Shown here: piece by piece, positions 51,064 to 58,897 of the stretch
Numbering within the stretch: the first letter of the stretch is position 1
How the letters are laid out: each line of letters begins with the position of its first letter
Source of the DNA: Bosea vestrisii
Lineage (GTDB): Bacteria > Pseudomonadota > Alphaproteobacteria > Rhizobiales > Beijerinckiaceae
Direction of reading: 5' to 3'
Length of the DNA: 64,000 nucleotides
NCBI RefSeq assembly: GCF_030144325.1
Contig: NZ_CP126307.1
Coordinates: 1,426,001 to 1,490,000 of the forward strand
Notes under the pieces: model-generated
What the model saw: the letters and a program-made list of their open reading frames with translations, nothing else
Told to the model about the DNA's origin: nothing
The model's database searches: none
Position numbers and translations under genes: made by a program

Positions 51064-51605
51064 CGGGAACTAGCTTGGTCTGTTTTGATAGGCACATTCA
51101 CAGTGCCGAGCAGTTTCGTGATCAGCTTGTCAAGTGACGGTACTTCATCAAAACGACTGCGGGCGACAACGCGGTGATTTTCGCGACCAGCCTTTTTCCC
51201 AGTTGCATCAGCCTTGGTGTGCCGGGCGATCTTACCTCCCTGGATATCCGGGAGCGGCTGGCCGGGCTCTCCGCCGAACCAAAAGAACGACCTGATTGTT
51301 AAATCCTGGCCAAGAACCATCCAGACCGCGCAACCACTTGGCTTCTCCGCCAGGCGAAGACTCAGCTTGACGCTTTGCGCTTTACCGCCGGCGATGATCG
51401 TCTTGAATTGAATGTGCCTGACAATCTCGCGGCAGCTCAGGACGAGATCATAGCCCCCGGCATCGAATTCAGAACGCAACACCTCGGCGTCGAACACGCC
51501 AAGCTGCCAGAGCCGACGGAGAAGCTCACCGACGAAAAGGTGCTCGGCGATCTTTTCACGCAGCGTGGAGTGCAGGAAGTGGGGATTTCCGTCGCCTAGA
51601 ATCAC
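51060..51605 (-). CDS. Unknown protein with PD-(D/E)XK-like motif
   Basis: A 181-residue protein from a GTG start (51605), with GGGAG before it. The region LRSEFDAGGYDLVLSCREIVRHIQFKTI reads as Glu, then Asp in GYDLV, then Gln-x-Lys in IQFK, the pattern of PD-(D/E)XK nuclease-fold proteins with a QxK variant. The rest is LRLAEKPSGCAVWMVLGQDLTI and a C-terminal hydrophilic tail. It is not clear whether it has nuclease activity. GC content looks lower than its neighbours, which suggests acquisition. It overlaps ybgC by 4 bp and breaks the usual ruvB-ybgC-tolQ order. Confidence 0.5.
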   Translation of the reverse strand: MILGDGNPHFLHSTLREKIAEHLFVGELLRRLWQLGVFDAEVLRSEFDAGGYDLVLSCREIVRHIQFKTIIAGGKAQSVKLSLRLAEKPSGCAVWMVLGQDLTIRSFFWFGGEPGQPLPDIQGGKIARHTKADATGKKAGRENHRVVARSRFDEVPSLDKLITKLLGTVNVPIKTDQASSR

Positions 51606-51744
51606 AGGCCGCTCCCTATCCCTTCATCAGGGTACACTTCTGTTACGCTAGATTCGGCGCGTCATCTGCAGGGGCACAGCGGATCACGAGTTATGCCGGC
51701 AAGCTTTCAACGAGCCAGAGTGCAGTACAACTGCCAGTGAGGCG

Positions 51745-52248
51745 TCAGCGCTTGCAGGGCTTGCCCATGAACGAGCCGCAATCATAGGGCTGCGACAGGT
51801 CGCGCCGCACCGAGTTCTTGCCGGCGCCGATGTCGTCGATGCGCCAGCCCCCGCCTTCCTCGATCATGCGGAACGGCACGGACATCGCCTTGCCGAAGCT
51901 GCGGAAACTCGCGGTTACCAGTGCCTTGCCGGCCGCCGGAGCCTGCGTGACCGTGACCTTGAGGTTTTTCACCTCGCCGTCCTGGCCCTGGATGAACGGA
52001 TCGGCGCCGATATGGCCGATATCGCCGCTCTCGTCCTGGTAACGGTCGTCGCGGGCAAACAGCGCCGCCAGGCTCTTGCTCATCAGCGCGTCGCGATGCG
52101 GCGGCCTCCAGGGCGGCTCACCACCGCCATCCAGGGTCCTCTGCGTGACCTCATAGGCCTTGCGCACCGTGGCATCGGGCGTGGGCTCGGCAGCGTGACC
52201 GAGCACAGATGCCAACATCAGGCCGGCCGCCACAAGCGCAGATCGCAT
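51745..52248 (-). CDS. Secreted DUF3828-like protein
   Basis: A 167-residue protein with a signal peptide (residues 1-20, ALVAAGLMLASVLGHAA) followed by ATVRKAYEVTQRTLDGGGEPPW and a fold with KVTVTQAPAAGKALVTASFRSFGKAMSVPFRMIEEGGGWRIDDI, characteristic of DUF3828. Two cysteines near the C-terminus (DCGSFMGKPCKR) likely form a disulfide. Start at 52248 with CAGGAGAAACTC. Function unknown; it is 91 bp past the ruvB stop on the same strand. Confidence 0.75.
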   Translation of the reverse strand: MRSALVAAGLMLASVLGHAAEPTPDATVRKAYEVTQRTLDGGGEPPWRPPHRDALMSKSLAALFARDDRYQDESGDIGHIGADPFIQGQDGEVKNLKVTVTQAPAAGKALVTASFRSFGKAMSVPFRMIEEGGGWRIDDIGAGKNSVRRDLSQPYDCGSFMGKPCKR

Positions 52249-52339
52249 GAGTTTCTCCTGGGCGCCCATCTCGCCCTGGACAACATCACGATCACGCATG
52301 CGCCGCATCATCCAAATGCAGGGCTCGCGTGGAGGAAGC

Positions 52340-53389
52340 TCAGTCTTCTTCCTCGCTACCGAACAGCCCGAACTGCGCACCCTCCCGGCTCGGCTCCGGC
52401 ATGCCCAGATGCCGGAAAGCGTGCGGCGTCAGCAGCCGCCCGCGCGGCGTGCGCTGGATGAAGCCCTGCTGCAGCAGGAAGGGCTCGATGATCTCCTCGA
52501 TCGCGTCGCGCGGCTCGGAGAGCGAGGCGGCGATCGTCTCGATCCCGACCGGACCACCGCCGAAATTGATCGCGACGGTGGTGAGATAGCGCCGGTCCAT
52601 CTGGTCGAGGCCAATGGCGTCAACATCGAGCAGGCCGAGCGCCTTGTCGGCGACCTTGCGGGTGACGATGGCGTCGCCGTCGACGATGGCGAAGTCGCGC
52701 ACCCGTCTGAGCAGCCGGCCGGCGATGCGCGGCGTGCCGCGCGCGCGGCGCGCAATCTCGTTCGCCCCGTCATCCGACATCGGCACCCCGAGCACCCGCG
52801 CGCCACGCGCGACGATGCTCTGCAATTCCTCGACCGTGTAAAATTGCAGCCGGATCGGGATGCCGAAACGGTCGCGCAGCGGCGTGGTCAAGAGGCCGGC
52901 GCGGGTGGTGGCGCCGACGAGCGTGAACTTCGGCAGGTCGATCTTGACCGAGCGCGCCGCCGGCCCCTCGCCGATGATCAGGTCGAGCTGGTAGTCCTCC
53001 ATCGCCGGATAGAGGATCTCCTCGACCGCGGGATTGAGGCGGTGGATCTCGTCGATGAAGAGCACGTCGCGCTCTTCGAGGTTGGTGAGCTGCGCCGCAA
53101 GGTCGCCGGCCTTGGCGATGACCGGCCCCGAGGTCGAGCGGAAGCTGACACCGAGCTCGCGCGCCACGATCTGCGCCAGCGTGGTCTTGCCCAGCCCCGG
53201 CGGCCCGACAAACAGGACATGGTCGAGCGCGTCACCACGGCTACGCGCCGCATTGATGAAGACCTGGAGGTTCGCGCGCGCCGCCGCCTGCCCGGTGAAA
53301 TCGGCGAGCGAAAGCGGCCGCAGCGAGGTCTCGCTATCGTCGTCGCGCTTGTCCGCCGTCATCAGGCGGGGCCGCTTCGATTCGCTCAC
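52340..53389 (-). CDS. ruvB: Holliday junction helicase RuvB
   Basis: A 349-residue AAA+ ATPase. Walker A is FVGPPGLGKTT (near residue 62), Walker B is DVLFIDEIHRL, sensor 1 is LVGATTRAG, the arginine finger region is PLRDRFGI and the C-terminal winged helix ends GRLLTPHAFRHLGMP. It drives branch migration with RuvA. It is separated from ruvA by a GNAT gene but linked by 4-bp overlaps. Its start overlaps the GNAT stop (ATGA). Confidence 0.97.
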   Translation of the reverse strand: MSESKRPRLMTADKRDDDSETSLRPLSLADFTGQAAARANLQVFINAARSRGDALDHVLFVGPPGLGKTTLAQIVARELGVSFRSTSGPVIAKAGDLAAQLTNLEERDVLFIDEIHRLNPAVEEILYPAMEDYQLDLIIGEGPAARSVKIDLPKFTLVGATTRAGLLTTPLRDRFGIPIRLQFYTVEELQSIVARGARVLGVPMSDDGANEIARRARGTPRIAGRLLRRVRDFAIVDGDAIVTRKVADKALGLLDVDAIGLDQMDRRYLTTVAINFGGGPVGIETIAASLSEPRDAIEEIIEPFLLQQGFIQRTPRGRLLTPHAFRHLGMPEPSREGAQFGLFGSEEED

Positions 53390-53874
53390 AATGCGATCTC
53401 CAGCTCCAATGCATCGTGCACCGGAATGTCCTGGTAGCCGATCTTGATGATCGTCGGGATCACCGAACGATAGGCATCGATGGCCTCGATATAGAGGCCG
53501 GAGAAGCGGAAGCCGTGCTTCTGGTAGAAGGCCAGGGCCGGCATGTTGTCATTGGTCAGCATCGCCCTGAGCTTGAGCGCGCCGGCGGCTCGCGCCGCCG
53601 CCTTCACCGCTTCGAGCATGTGGGACGCGGCGCCCTCCCCCTGTTTCAGGGAATGCAAGGCGCACAGTACCGCGATCTCGCCGTCATGCGCCCAGCTCGC
53701 CACCGCCAGCAGCTCGCCTTCGGCCGTGAACATGCCGAGCAGGGGTAATTCGGCGCAGTCGTAGAGCTTCAGGCCGATCACCATGCGATGCGAGCCCCAA
53801 TGCCGCATCATCAGCGCAAGGAACGCCGACTTGTCGGCGATCTCCCGGAAGATCGCCGTCGGTCCGTTCTTCAC
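53386..53874 (-). CDS. GNAT acetyltransferase inserted between ruvA and ruvB
   Basis: A 162-residue GNAT protein: LLGMFTAEGELLAVASWAHDGEIAVLCALHSLKQGEGAASHMLEAVKAAARAAGALKLRAMLTNDNMPALAFYQKHGF, with acetyl-CoA motif near QGEGAASHMLEAV. The overlaps of 4 bp on both sides mean it is a true member of the ruv operon. Acetylation of the Ruv proteins has not been shown; an unrelated housekeeping role is equally possible. Confidence 0.85.
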   Translation of the reverse strand: MKNGPTAIFREIADKSAFLALMMRHWGSHRMVIGLKLYDCAELPLLGMFTAEGELLAVASWAHDGEIAVLCALHSLKQGEGAASHMLEAVKAAARAAGALKLRAMLTNDNMPALAFYQKHGFRFSGLYIEAIDAYRSVIPTIIKIGYQDIPVHDALELEIAL

Positions 53875-54488
53875 TTGGCAAGCTCCTTCAGCCCGAGCCG
53901 GATCAGTTGCGCCGTACCGGCCCCCTCACCCGCCGCACGCGACGCAGCCGCGATCGCCGCCACCGCCTGCGCCTGCTGGTAGCCCAGATTCACCAGCGCC
54001 GAGACGGCGTCCGCCACCGGCTGCGGCAGCCTCTTGTCCTCGAGTGCGCCGGAGAGCTGCGCGATAGCCGGGTCGACATGACCGAAGGCCGGCGCCTTCT
54101 CCTTGAGCTCGGCGCAGATGCGCTGGGCGAGCTTGGGGCCGACGCCGGGCGCGCGCGCCACCGCCGCCTTGTCGTTGCTGGCGATCGCGGTCGCGAGCGC
54201 ACCGGGATCGAGCGTCGAGAGAATGGCGAGCGCGACCTTGGCGCCGACTCCCTGCACCATCTGCATCAGCCTGAACCAGTCGCGCTCATTGTCCGACATG
54301 AAGCCGTAGAGCCGGATCGCGTCTTCGCGGACATGCGTCTCGATCGACAGCGCGGCCGCCTCGCCAACCTTGGGCAGGCGCTGCAGCGTGCGCGAGGAGC
54401 ACTGCACGACATAACCGACGCCTTGTACGTCGACGATGACGAAGTCCTCGCCATACGAATCGATGAGGCCCTTGAGCTTTCCGATCAT
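53871..54488 (-). CDS. ruvA: Holliday junction DNA-binding protein RuvA
   Basis: A 205-residue protein. Domain I begins MIGKLKGLIDSYGEDFVIVDVQGVGYVVQ, domain II has the two HhH motifs (VQGVGAKVALAILSTL and ARAPGVGPKLAQRICAELKEK) and domain III (LVNLGYQQAQAVAAIAAA) binds RuvB. The ATG at 54488 is preceded by AACAGGAGGC; the in-frame extension to 54956 is antisense to the FAD oxidoreductase and rejected. ruvC is not directly upstream: a 1.2-kb FAD oxidoreductase on the opposite strand intervenes. Confidence 0.96.
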   Translation of the reverse strand: MIGKLKGLIDSYGEDFVIVDVQGVGYVVQCSSRTLQRLPKVGEAAALSIETHVREDAIRLYGFMSDNERDWFRLMQMVQGVGAKVALAILSTLDPGALATAIASNDKAAVARAPGVGPKLAQRICAELKEKAPAFGHVDPAIAQLSGALEDKRLPQPVADAVSALVNLGYQQAQAVAAIAAASRAAGEGAGTAQLIRLGLKELAK

Positions 54489-54579
54489 GCCTCCTGTTAG
54501 CATGGCGGTAGCCCGCCGCCAGACCGGATCATTCGTGGCGATCATGCGTTCTCCACCGGCGATATGGAGGGTGTGGCAC

Positions 54580-55791
54580 GTGCTGACGAAAGCGAGGAAC
54601 CTGCGGACCGGGCGCTCGGTCTGGCAGGGCGAGCGACCACCGCGCTTTCCGAAGCAAGGCATCACCAAGGATATCGAGAGCGACGTCGTCATCATCGGCG
54701 CCGGCATCTCCGGCGCAATGCAGGCCGACGCGCTGAGTGAGGCGGGTTTCAGCGTGCTGGTCGTCGACCGCCGCGGCCCGGTCCGCGGCTCGACGCCTGC
54801 AAGCACGGCCCTGTTGCAATACGAGATCGACCAACCCCTGACCAAGCTGAAGCGCCAGATCGGCGAGGAGGCCGCCATCCGCGCCTGGCGCCGCTCGCGC
54901 CTCGCCGTCGACGGGCTCGGGTCGCGCATCAGGGCGCTATCGATCGCCCCGGTCATACGCCGCGATTCGCTCTACCTCGCCGGCGATGTGCTGGATGTCG
55001 CAGCCTTGAAGCAGGAACACGAGGCCCGCCGCCACGCCGGCATCGAGAACGCCTTTCTCGACGCTGCAACGCTGGGCGAGCGCTTCGGCATCGACCGCGA
55101 TGCGGCGCTGCTGGGTTACGACAACATCGAGGCCGATCCGGTCGTGCTCGCGACCGGCTTCCTGCGCATGGCGATCTCCCGCGGCGCCCGCCTCGCCTGG
55201 CCGGTCGAGATCGTCGACCTCGACGCCAAGCCACGCTCGGTCAGCCTGCGCACCAGGGACGGCCACCGCATCCGCTGCCGCCATCTCGTCTTCTGCACCG
55301 GTTACGAACTGCCCTTCGGCGAGATGCCAAAGGGACATGGCGTGCTCTCGACCTGGGCCCTCGCCACCGCGCCCCAGAAGCGTAGCCTCTGGCCACGATG
55401 CTGCTTCATCTGGGAAGCGTCCGACCCCTATCTCTACATGCGCACGACCCCCGACGGCCGCATCATCTGCGGTGGCGAGGACGAGGATTTCGTCGACGAG
55501 GACAAGCGCGACGCGCTGATGGGCCAGAAGACGAAAGCCATCCAGCGCAAGCTAGGCAAGCTCCTTCCCGGGGTCTCGACCGAGGCCGATTACACCTGGA
55601 CCGGCACGTTCGGAGCCTCGACGACCGGACTGCCGACCATCGGCCCGATGCCGGATCTCAAGAATTGCTGGACGGTGATGGGCTTCGGCGGCAACGGCAT
55701 CACCTATAGCCGTGTCGGTGCCGAGATCATTCGCTCCGGCCTCCTCGGCAAGGGCGATCCGGACGCCGAGCTCTACGCCTTCCGCAGCTGA
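54580..55791 (+). CDS. FAD-dependent oxidoreductase (DAO family)
   Basis: About 403 residues. A dinucleotide-binding motif is near residue 30 (DVVIIGAGISGAMQADALSEAGFSVLVVD), with further FAD contacts HLVFCTGYELP and the C-terminal GLPTIGPMPDLKNCWTVMGFGGNGITYSRVGAEII. It belongs to the D-amino acid oxidase-like family; the substrate is unknown. The GTG at 54580 has a GGAGGG ribosome site eight bases upstream; ATG 54544 is an alternative. It lies antisense between ruvA and ruvC, and its 3' end overlaps ruvC by 19 bp. Confidence 0.85.
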   Translation: MLTKARNLRTGRSVWQGERPPRFPKQGITKDIESDVVIIGAGISGAMQADALSEAGFSVLVVDRRGPVRGSTPASTALLQYEIDQPLTKLKRQIGEEAAIRAWRRSRLAVDGLGSRIRALSIAPVIRRDSLYLAGDVLDVAALKQEHEARRHAGIENAFLDAATLGERFGIDRDAALLGYDNIEADPVVLATGFLRMAISRGARLAWPVEIVDLDAKPRSVSLRTRDGHRIRCRHLVFCTGYELPFGEMPKGHGVLSTWALATAPQKRSLWPRCCFIWEASDPYLYMRTTPDGRIICGGEDEDFVDEDKRDALMGQKTKAIQRKLGKLLPGVSTEADYTWTGTFGASTTGLPTIGPMPDLKNCWTVMGFGGNGITYSRVGAEIIRSGLLGKGDPDAELYAFRS

Positions 55792-56291
55792 TACCGCGCC
55801 AGCAGTGCCCTGGCGCCACGATGCTGCGAATGGCAGATCGCGACCGCGAGCGCATCCGCCGCGTCGGCGCTGCGCGTCTCGGCCTTGGGCAGCAGCACGC
55901 GGATCATCGCCTGTACCTGCTTCTTGTCGGCATGGCCGACGCCGACCACGGTCTTCTTCACCAGATTGGCGGCGTACTCCGCCACATCGAGCCCAGCCAG
56001 CGCCGGCACGACCAGCGCGATGCCGCGCGCCTGGCCGAGCTTCAAGGCTGATTGCGGATCGCGATTGACGAATGTCTCCTCGACCGCGACCTCATGCGGC
56101 TGATGCCGCGCGATCACGCCGGCGATGCCGTCATGCAGTTGCCGCAAGCGTTCGGCGAGCGACTGCTTCTCGTCGCTCTCGACCACGCCGCAGGCGACAA
56201 AGGACAGCTTCGTGCCCTCGCTGACGACGATGCCCCACCCAGTCTTCCTGAGACCGGGATCGAGGCCGAGAATGCGAATCGGATCGGACAT
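55773..56291 (-). CDS. ruvC: Holliday junction resolvase RuvC
   Basis: A 172-residue nuclease with the catalytic acids in RILGLDPGLRKTGWG (Asp near residue 9), AVEETFVN (Glu near 70), and SADAADALAVAICHS (Asp near 143 and 146). It cleaves Holliday junctions after RuvAB migration. ruvC is separated from ruvA/ruvB by an antiparallel FAD oxidoreductase. Ends LARYQLRKA; the TAG stop lies within the oxidoreductase C-terminal coding region. Confidence 0.96.
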   Translation of the reverse strand: MSDPIRILGLDPGLRKTGWGIVVSEGTKLSFVACGVVESDEKQSLAERLRQLHDGIAGVIARHQPHEVAVEETFVNRDPQSALKLGQARGIALVVPALAGLDVAEYAANLVKKTVVGVGHADKKQVQAMIRVLLPKAETRSADAADALAVAICHSQHRGARALLARYQLRKA

Positions 56292-56402
56292 GCGCGAACG
56301 CTATTCCCGATCGGTCTCCGGCGCACCCTGTCGCGGCGCGAGAAGAGGCCGAGGCAAGAGCCCCGGCCACTTTGTGGGTGAAGCGAAATGAGAGCGCTTT
56401 GC

Positions 56403-56882
56403 TCAGGCGCCCTTCAGCCGGGTGTTGCACTGGCTGTAATAGCCGCCACCCTTCTGAATCCACTTCAGCTCGCCATTGCCGCCATTGGCCTTGTTGGCGT
56501 TGTACTGGTCGTTGCAGGTCTTGAAGCGCTGCTTGCCGGCCGAGAGAGTCGAGTATTTCGGATCGACCTTGCTCGGGAACATGGCATTCCCGGCTGCGGC
56601 AGGCGTAGCGGCCGCGGGTTTGGCAGGGGCGCTGGCAACAGGCTTGGCCGGTGTCGCCGCAGCCGGAGCAGTCGCGGCAGCAGGTGCAGCTGCGTCACCG
56701 CATTGCGCCTTGCGGAAGTCGTTCCATGACTGCCCGGCCAGCGTATTCCCGGCCTTGGCGGCATTGTACTTGGTGCTGCACTCCTTCATCGTCAGCGCCA
56801 GTGCCGGCGACGATGTCTGCAGCATGAGACTGCCGGTCAGTGCGAAGAGCCCGGCGGCAAGCGCAAATCTGGTGCGTGTCAT
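56403..56882 (-). CDS. Secreted Ala-rich protein with two Cys-pair modules
   Basis: A 159-residue protein. Signal peptide residues about 1-30 (RFALAAGLFALTGSLMLQTSSPALA). Module 1: MKECSTKYNAAKAGNTLAGQSWNDFRKAQCG; an Ala/Pro linker (AAAPAAATAPAAATPAKPV) spans residues about 65-105; module 2: FKTCNDQYNANKANGGNGELKWIQKGGGYYSQCN. The two modules are related, each with Cys, Lys/Asn-rich stretch and Trp, suggesting an internal duplication. Similar proteins are frequent in Rhizobiales. Function unknown. Start ATG 56882. Confidence 0.7.
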   Translation of the reverse strand: MTRTRFALAAGLFALTGSLMLQTSSPALALTMKECSTKYNAAKAGNTLAGQSWNDFRKAQCGDAAAPAAATAPAAATPAKPVASAPAKPAAATPAAAGNAMFPSKVDPKYSTLSAGKQRFKTCNDQYNANKANGGNGELKWIQKGGGYYSQCNTRLKGA

Positions 56883-57203
56883 GATCGCAATCCCCTGTGG
56901 GGCCAGGTTGATGCAGCGTCGGCCAGGCGAAACATTCCGGGAGGTCACGCGGCCAAAGGACGCTAGGACCGCCAAGATGAACGCGCAATGACGGGTTGTA
57001 TTAAAGTTTTGTAAGGTATCTGGCCCAGCAGCCTGTCGCGGCCCTGACCGGCGCGAAGCACCCGCCGACCTTGGGAAAAGGACGGAAGGCAGGGACGCGG
57101 CTGACATCATCGATGAGCGATACTCATCGCCGCCATCACGGCAACGGGGGTTGATCCTTTCCCACCTTGCGTGAAGGAAAGAAGATCCTTCCCCGGCGTA
57201 CCG
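56883..57203. promoter_or_regulatory. Divergent gap with palindrome upstream of the TauE-like gene
   Basis: A 321-bp divergent gap. CGATGAG (57111-57117), CGATA, CTCATCG (57123-57129) is a 19-bp palindrome with perfect 7-bp arms about 75 bp before the TauE-like start, a plausible operator. The region near 56998-57020 is AT-rich. No gene seen. Confidence 0.4.
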
Positions 57204-57983
57204 ATGACAGCTCTCCTGACTTCGCTCTTTCCCGGTGTCTCGCTCGACGGCATCGCCGTCCTGATCGGCGCGACCTTGCTCGGCGGGCTGATCCGCGGCT
57301 TCACCGGCTTTGGCTTCGCGATGGTGTTCATGCCGCTGGCCTCGATTGTGCTCGGCCCGGTCGCGGCGCTGGGCCTGATCTGGGTGATCGACCTGCCATT
57401 CGCCCTGCCGCTTGCGGCGCGTTCGGCAAAGCGGGCGGAATGGAGCGAGGTCATTCCACTCCTGATCGCCGCGACGCTGACCCTGCCGCTCGGTATCGCC
57501 CTGCTGACCTGGCTCGATCGCGAGACCATGCGCTGGCTCCTGGCGCTGCTCGTGCTCGCCGCCGTCGCGCTGATGGCATCCGGCTGGCGCTATCACGGCA
57601 AGCCCGGCATCCCGCTCTCGCTCGGCGTCGGCGCGGCCTCGGGCTTGTGCAACGGTCTCGCCAGCATCGGCGGCATGCCGCTCGCCGTGTTCTGGCTCGG
57701 CGCGCAGCGCAACGATCGGCACAAGACGCGCGCCAACATGCAAACGTATTTCGGGCTGAGCACAGTTGTCAGCGGCGCGGTGCTGTGGGCAAAGGCCATC
57801 ATCACCTTCACCTCGCTGGTGATGGCGCTACCGCTCTTTGCCGTCTACGGCGTCGGCCTCTGGTTCGGAACCCACGCCTTCGGCCTGGCCTCCGAGCAGA
57901 CCTTCCGCCGAATCGCCTATCTGACGATTTTCCTGAGCGCGCTCGTCAGCCTGCCGTTCTGGGACGGGCTGATCGGGCGCTGA
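57204..57983 (+). CDS. TauE/SafE-family membrane transporter
   Basis: A 259-residue protein with about seven to eight TM helices, the family's typical length. The first TM is GIAVLIGATLLGGLIRGFTGFGFAMVFMPLASIVLG, the RGFTGFGF motif being diagnostic; the second repeat has SGLCNGLASIGGMPLAVFWLG. Family members export sulfite, sulfoacetate or other organosulfonates. The substrate is unknown here. ATG 57204 is chosen; a GTG at 57171 is in frame. It ends two bases before the convergent YebC stop. Confidence 0.8.
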   Translation: MTALLTSLFPGVSLDGIAVLIGATLLGGLIRGFTGFGFAMVFMPLASIVLGPVAALGLIWVIDLPFALPLAARSAKRAEWSEVIPLLIAATLTLPLGIALLTWLDRETMRWLLALLVLAAVALMASGWRYHGKPGIPLSLGVGAASGLCNGLASIGGMPLAVFWLGAQRNDRHKTRANMQTYFGLSTVVSGAVLWAKAIITFTSLVMALPLFAVYGVGLWFGTHAFGLASEQTFRRIAYLTIFLSALVSLPFWDGLIGR

Positions 57984-57985
57984 AC

Positions 57986-58732
57986 TCAGTTGCCGAGCTT
58001 GGCCATCACCTCGTCGGCAATCTCGAAATTGGCGAAGACGTTCTGGACGTCGTCGTCATTGTCCAGCGCCTCCATCAGCCGCATCATCGATGCTGCCTTC
58101 TCCTCGTCGAGTGGCGTCGTGGTGGTCGGTCGCCAGACCGGCTTGGCCGAGGTCGGCGCGCCTAGCGTGCCTTCGAGCGCCTTGGAGACCTCGTTGAGCG
58201 CATCGAAGGCGCACAGGATGGTGTGGCCGTTCTCGTCCGAAATCACATCGTCGGCGCCGGCCTCGATCGCCGCTTCCATCACCTTGTCGGCATCATTGGC
58301 TTCAGCGGGATAGCTCACTTCGCCGACGCGGTTGAACATGAACGAGACCGAGTTGCTCTCGCCCATCGCTCCGCCGGACTTGGTAAAGTAGGAGCGCACC
58401 GCCGAGGCCGTGCGATTGCGGTTGTCGGTCAAAGCCTCGACGATCACGGCGGTGCCGCCGGGTCCATAGCCTTCGTAGCGGACCTCGTCATAGTTGTCGC
58501 CCTCGCCACCGAGCGCCTTCTTGATCGCGCGCTCGATATTGTCCTTCGGCATGTTCTCGGCCCGCGCCGCCAGCACGGCCATGCGCAGGCGCGGATTCAT
58601 GTTCGGGTCCGGCATGCCCAATTTGGCGGCGACGGTGATTTCGCGGCCCAGTTTCGAGAACAGCTTGGAGCGCACCGCGTCCTGCTTGCCCTTGCGGTGC
58701 ATGATGTTCTTGAACTGTGAATGGCCGGCCAT
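57986..58732 (-). CDS. YebC/PmpR-family regulatory protein
   Basis: A 248-residue protein with the family N-terminus MAGHSQFKNIMHRKGKQDAVRSKLFSKLGREITVAAKLG and the stretches NMPKDNIERAIKKALGGEG and VRYEGYGPGGTAVIVEALTDNRNRT. YebC proteins were first called transcriptional regulators; more recent work assigns a role in helping ribosomes through difficult motifs. In many bacteria yebC lies just before ruvC, and here it is 1.7 kb upstream on the same strand, interrupted by the TauE and Cys-pair genes. Confidence 0.95.
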   Translation of the reverse strand: MAGHSQFKNIMHRKGKQDAVRSKLFSKLGREITVAAKLGMPDPNMNPRLRMAVLAARAENMPKDNIERAIKKALGGEGDNYDEVRYEGYGPGGTAVIVEALTDNRNRTASAVRSYFTKSGGAMGESNSVSFMFNRVGEVSYPAEANDADKVMEAAIEAGADDVISDENGHTILCAFDALNEVSKALEGTLGAPTSAKPVWRPTTTTPLDEEKAASMMRLMEALDNDDDVQNVFANFEIADEVMAKLGN

Positions 58733-58897
58733 ACGCCCAGATCTCCGCTTTCATGCGTCGGCCGGCTTATACTCAGCCGGCTCGACGCGAGGCAAGCGCG
58801 GCGGCAGCGTTTCCGGCGGGCTCATGCTTAAGCGTTTATTCGCGAACTGTCCGCAATGTCGGAGGCAGGCCCACCAGCGGAATAGAACGCAGCGCGC

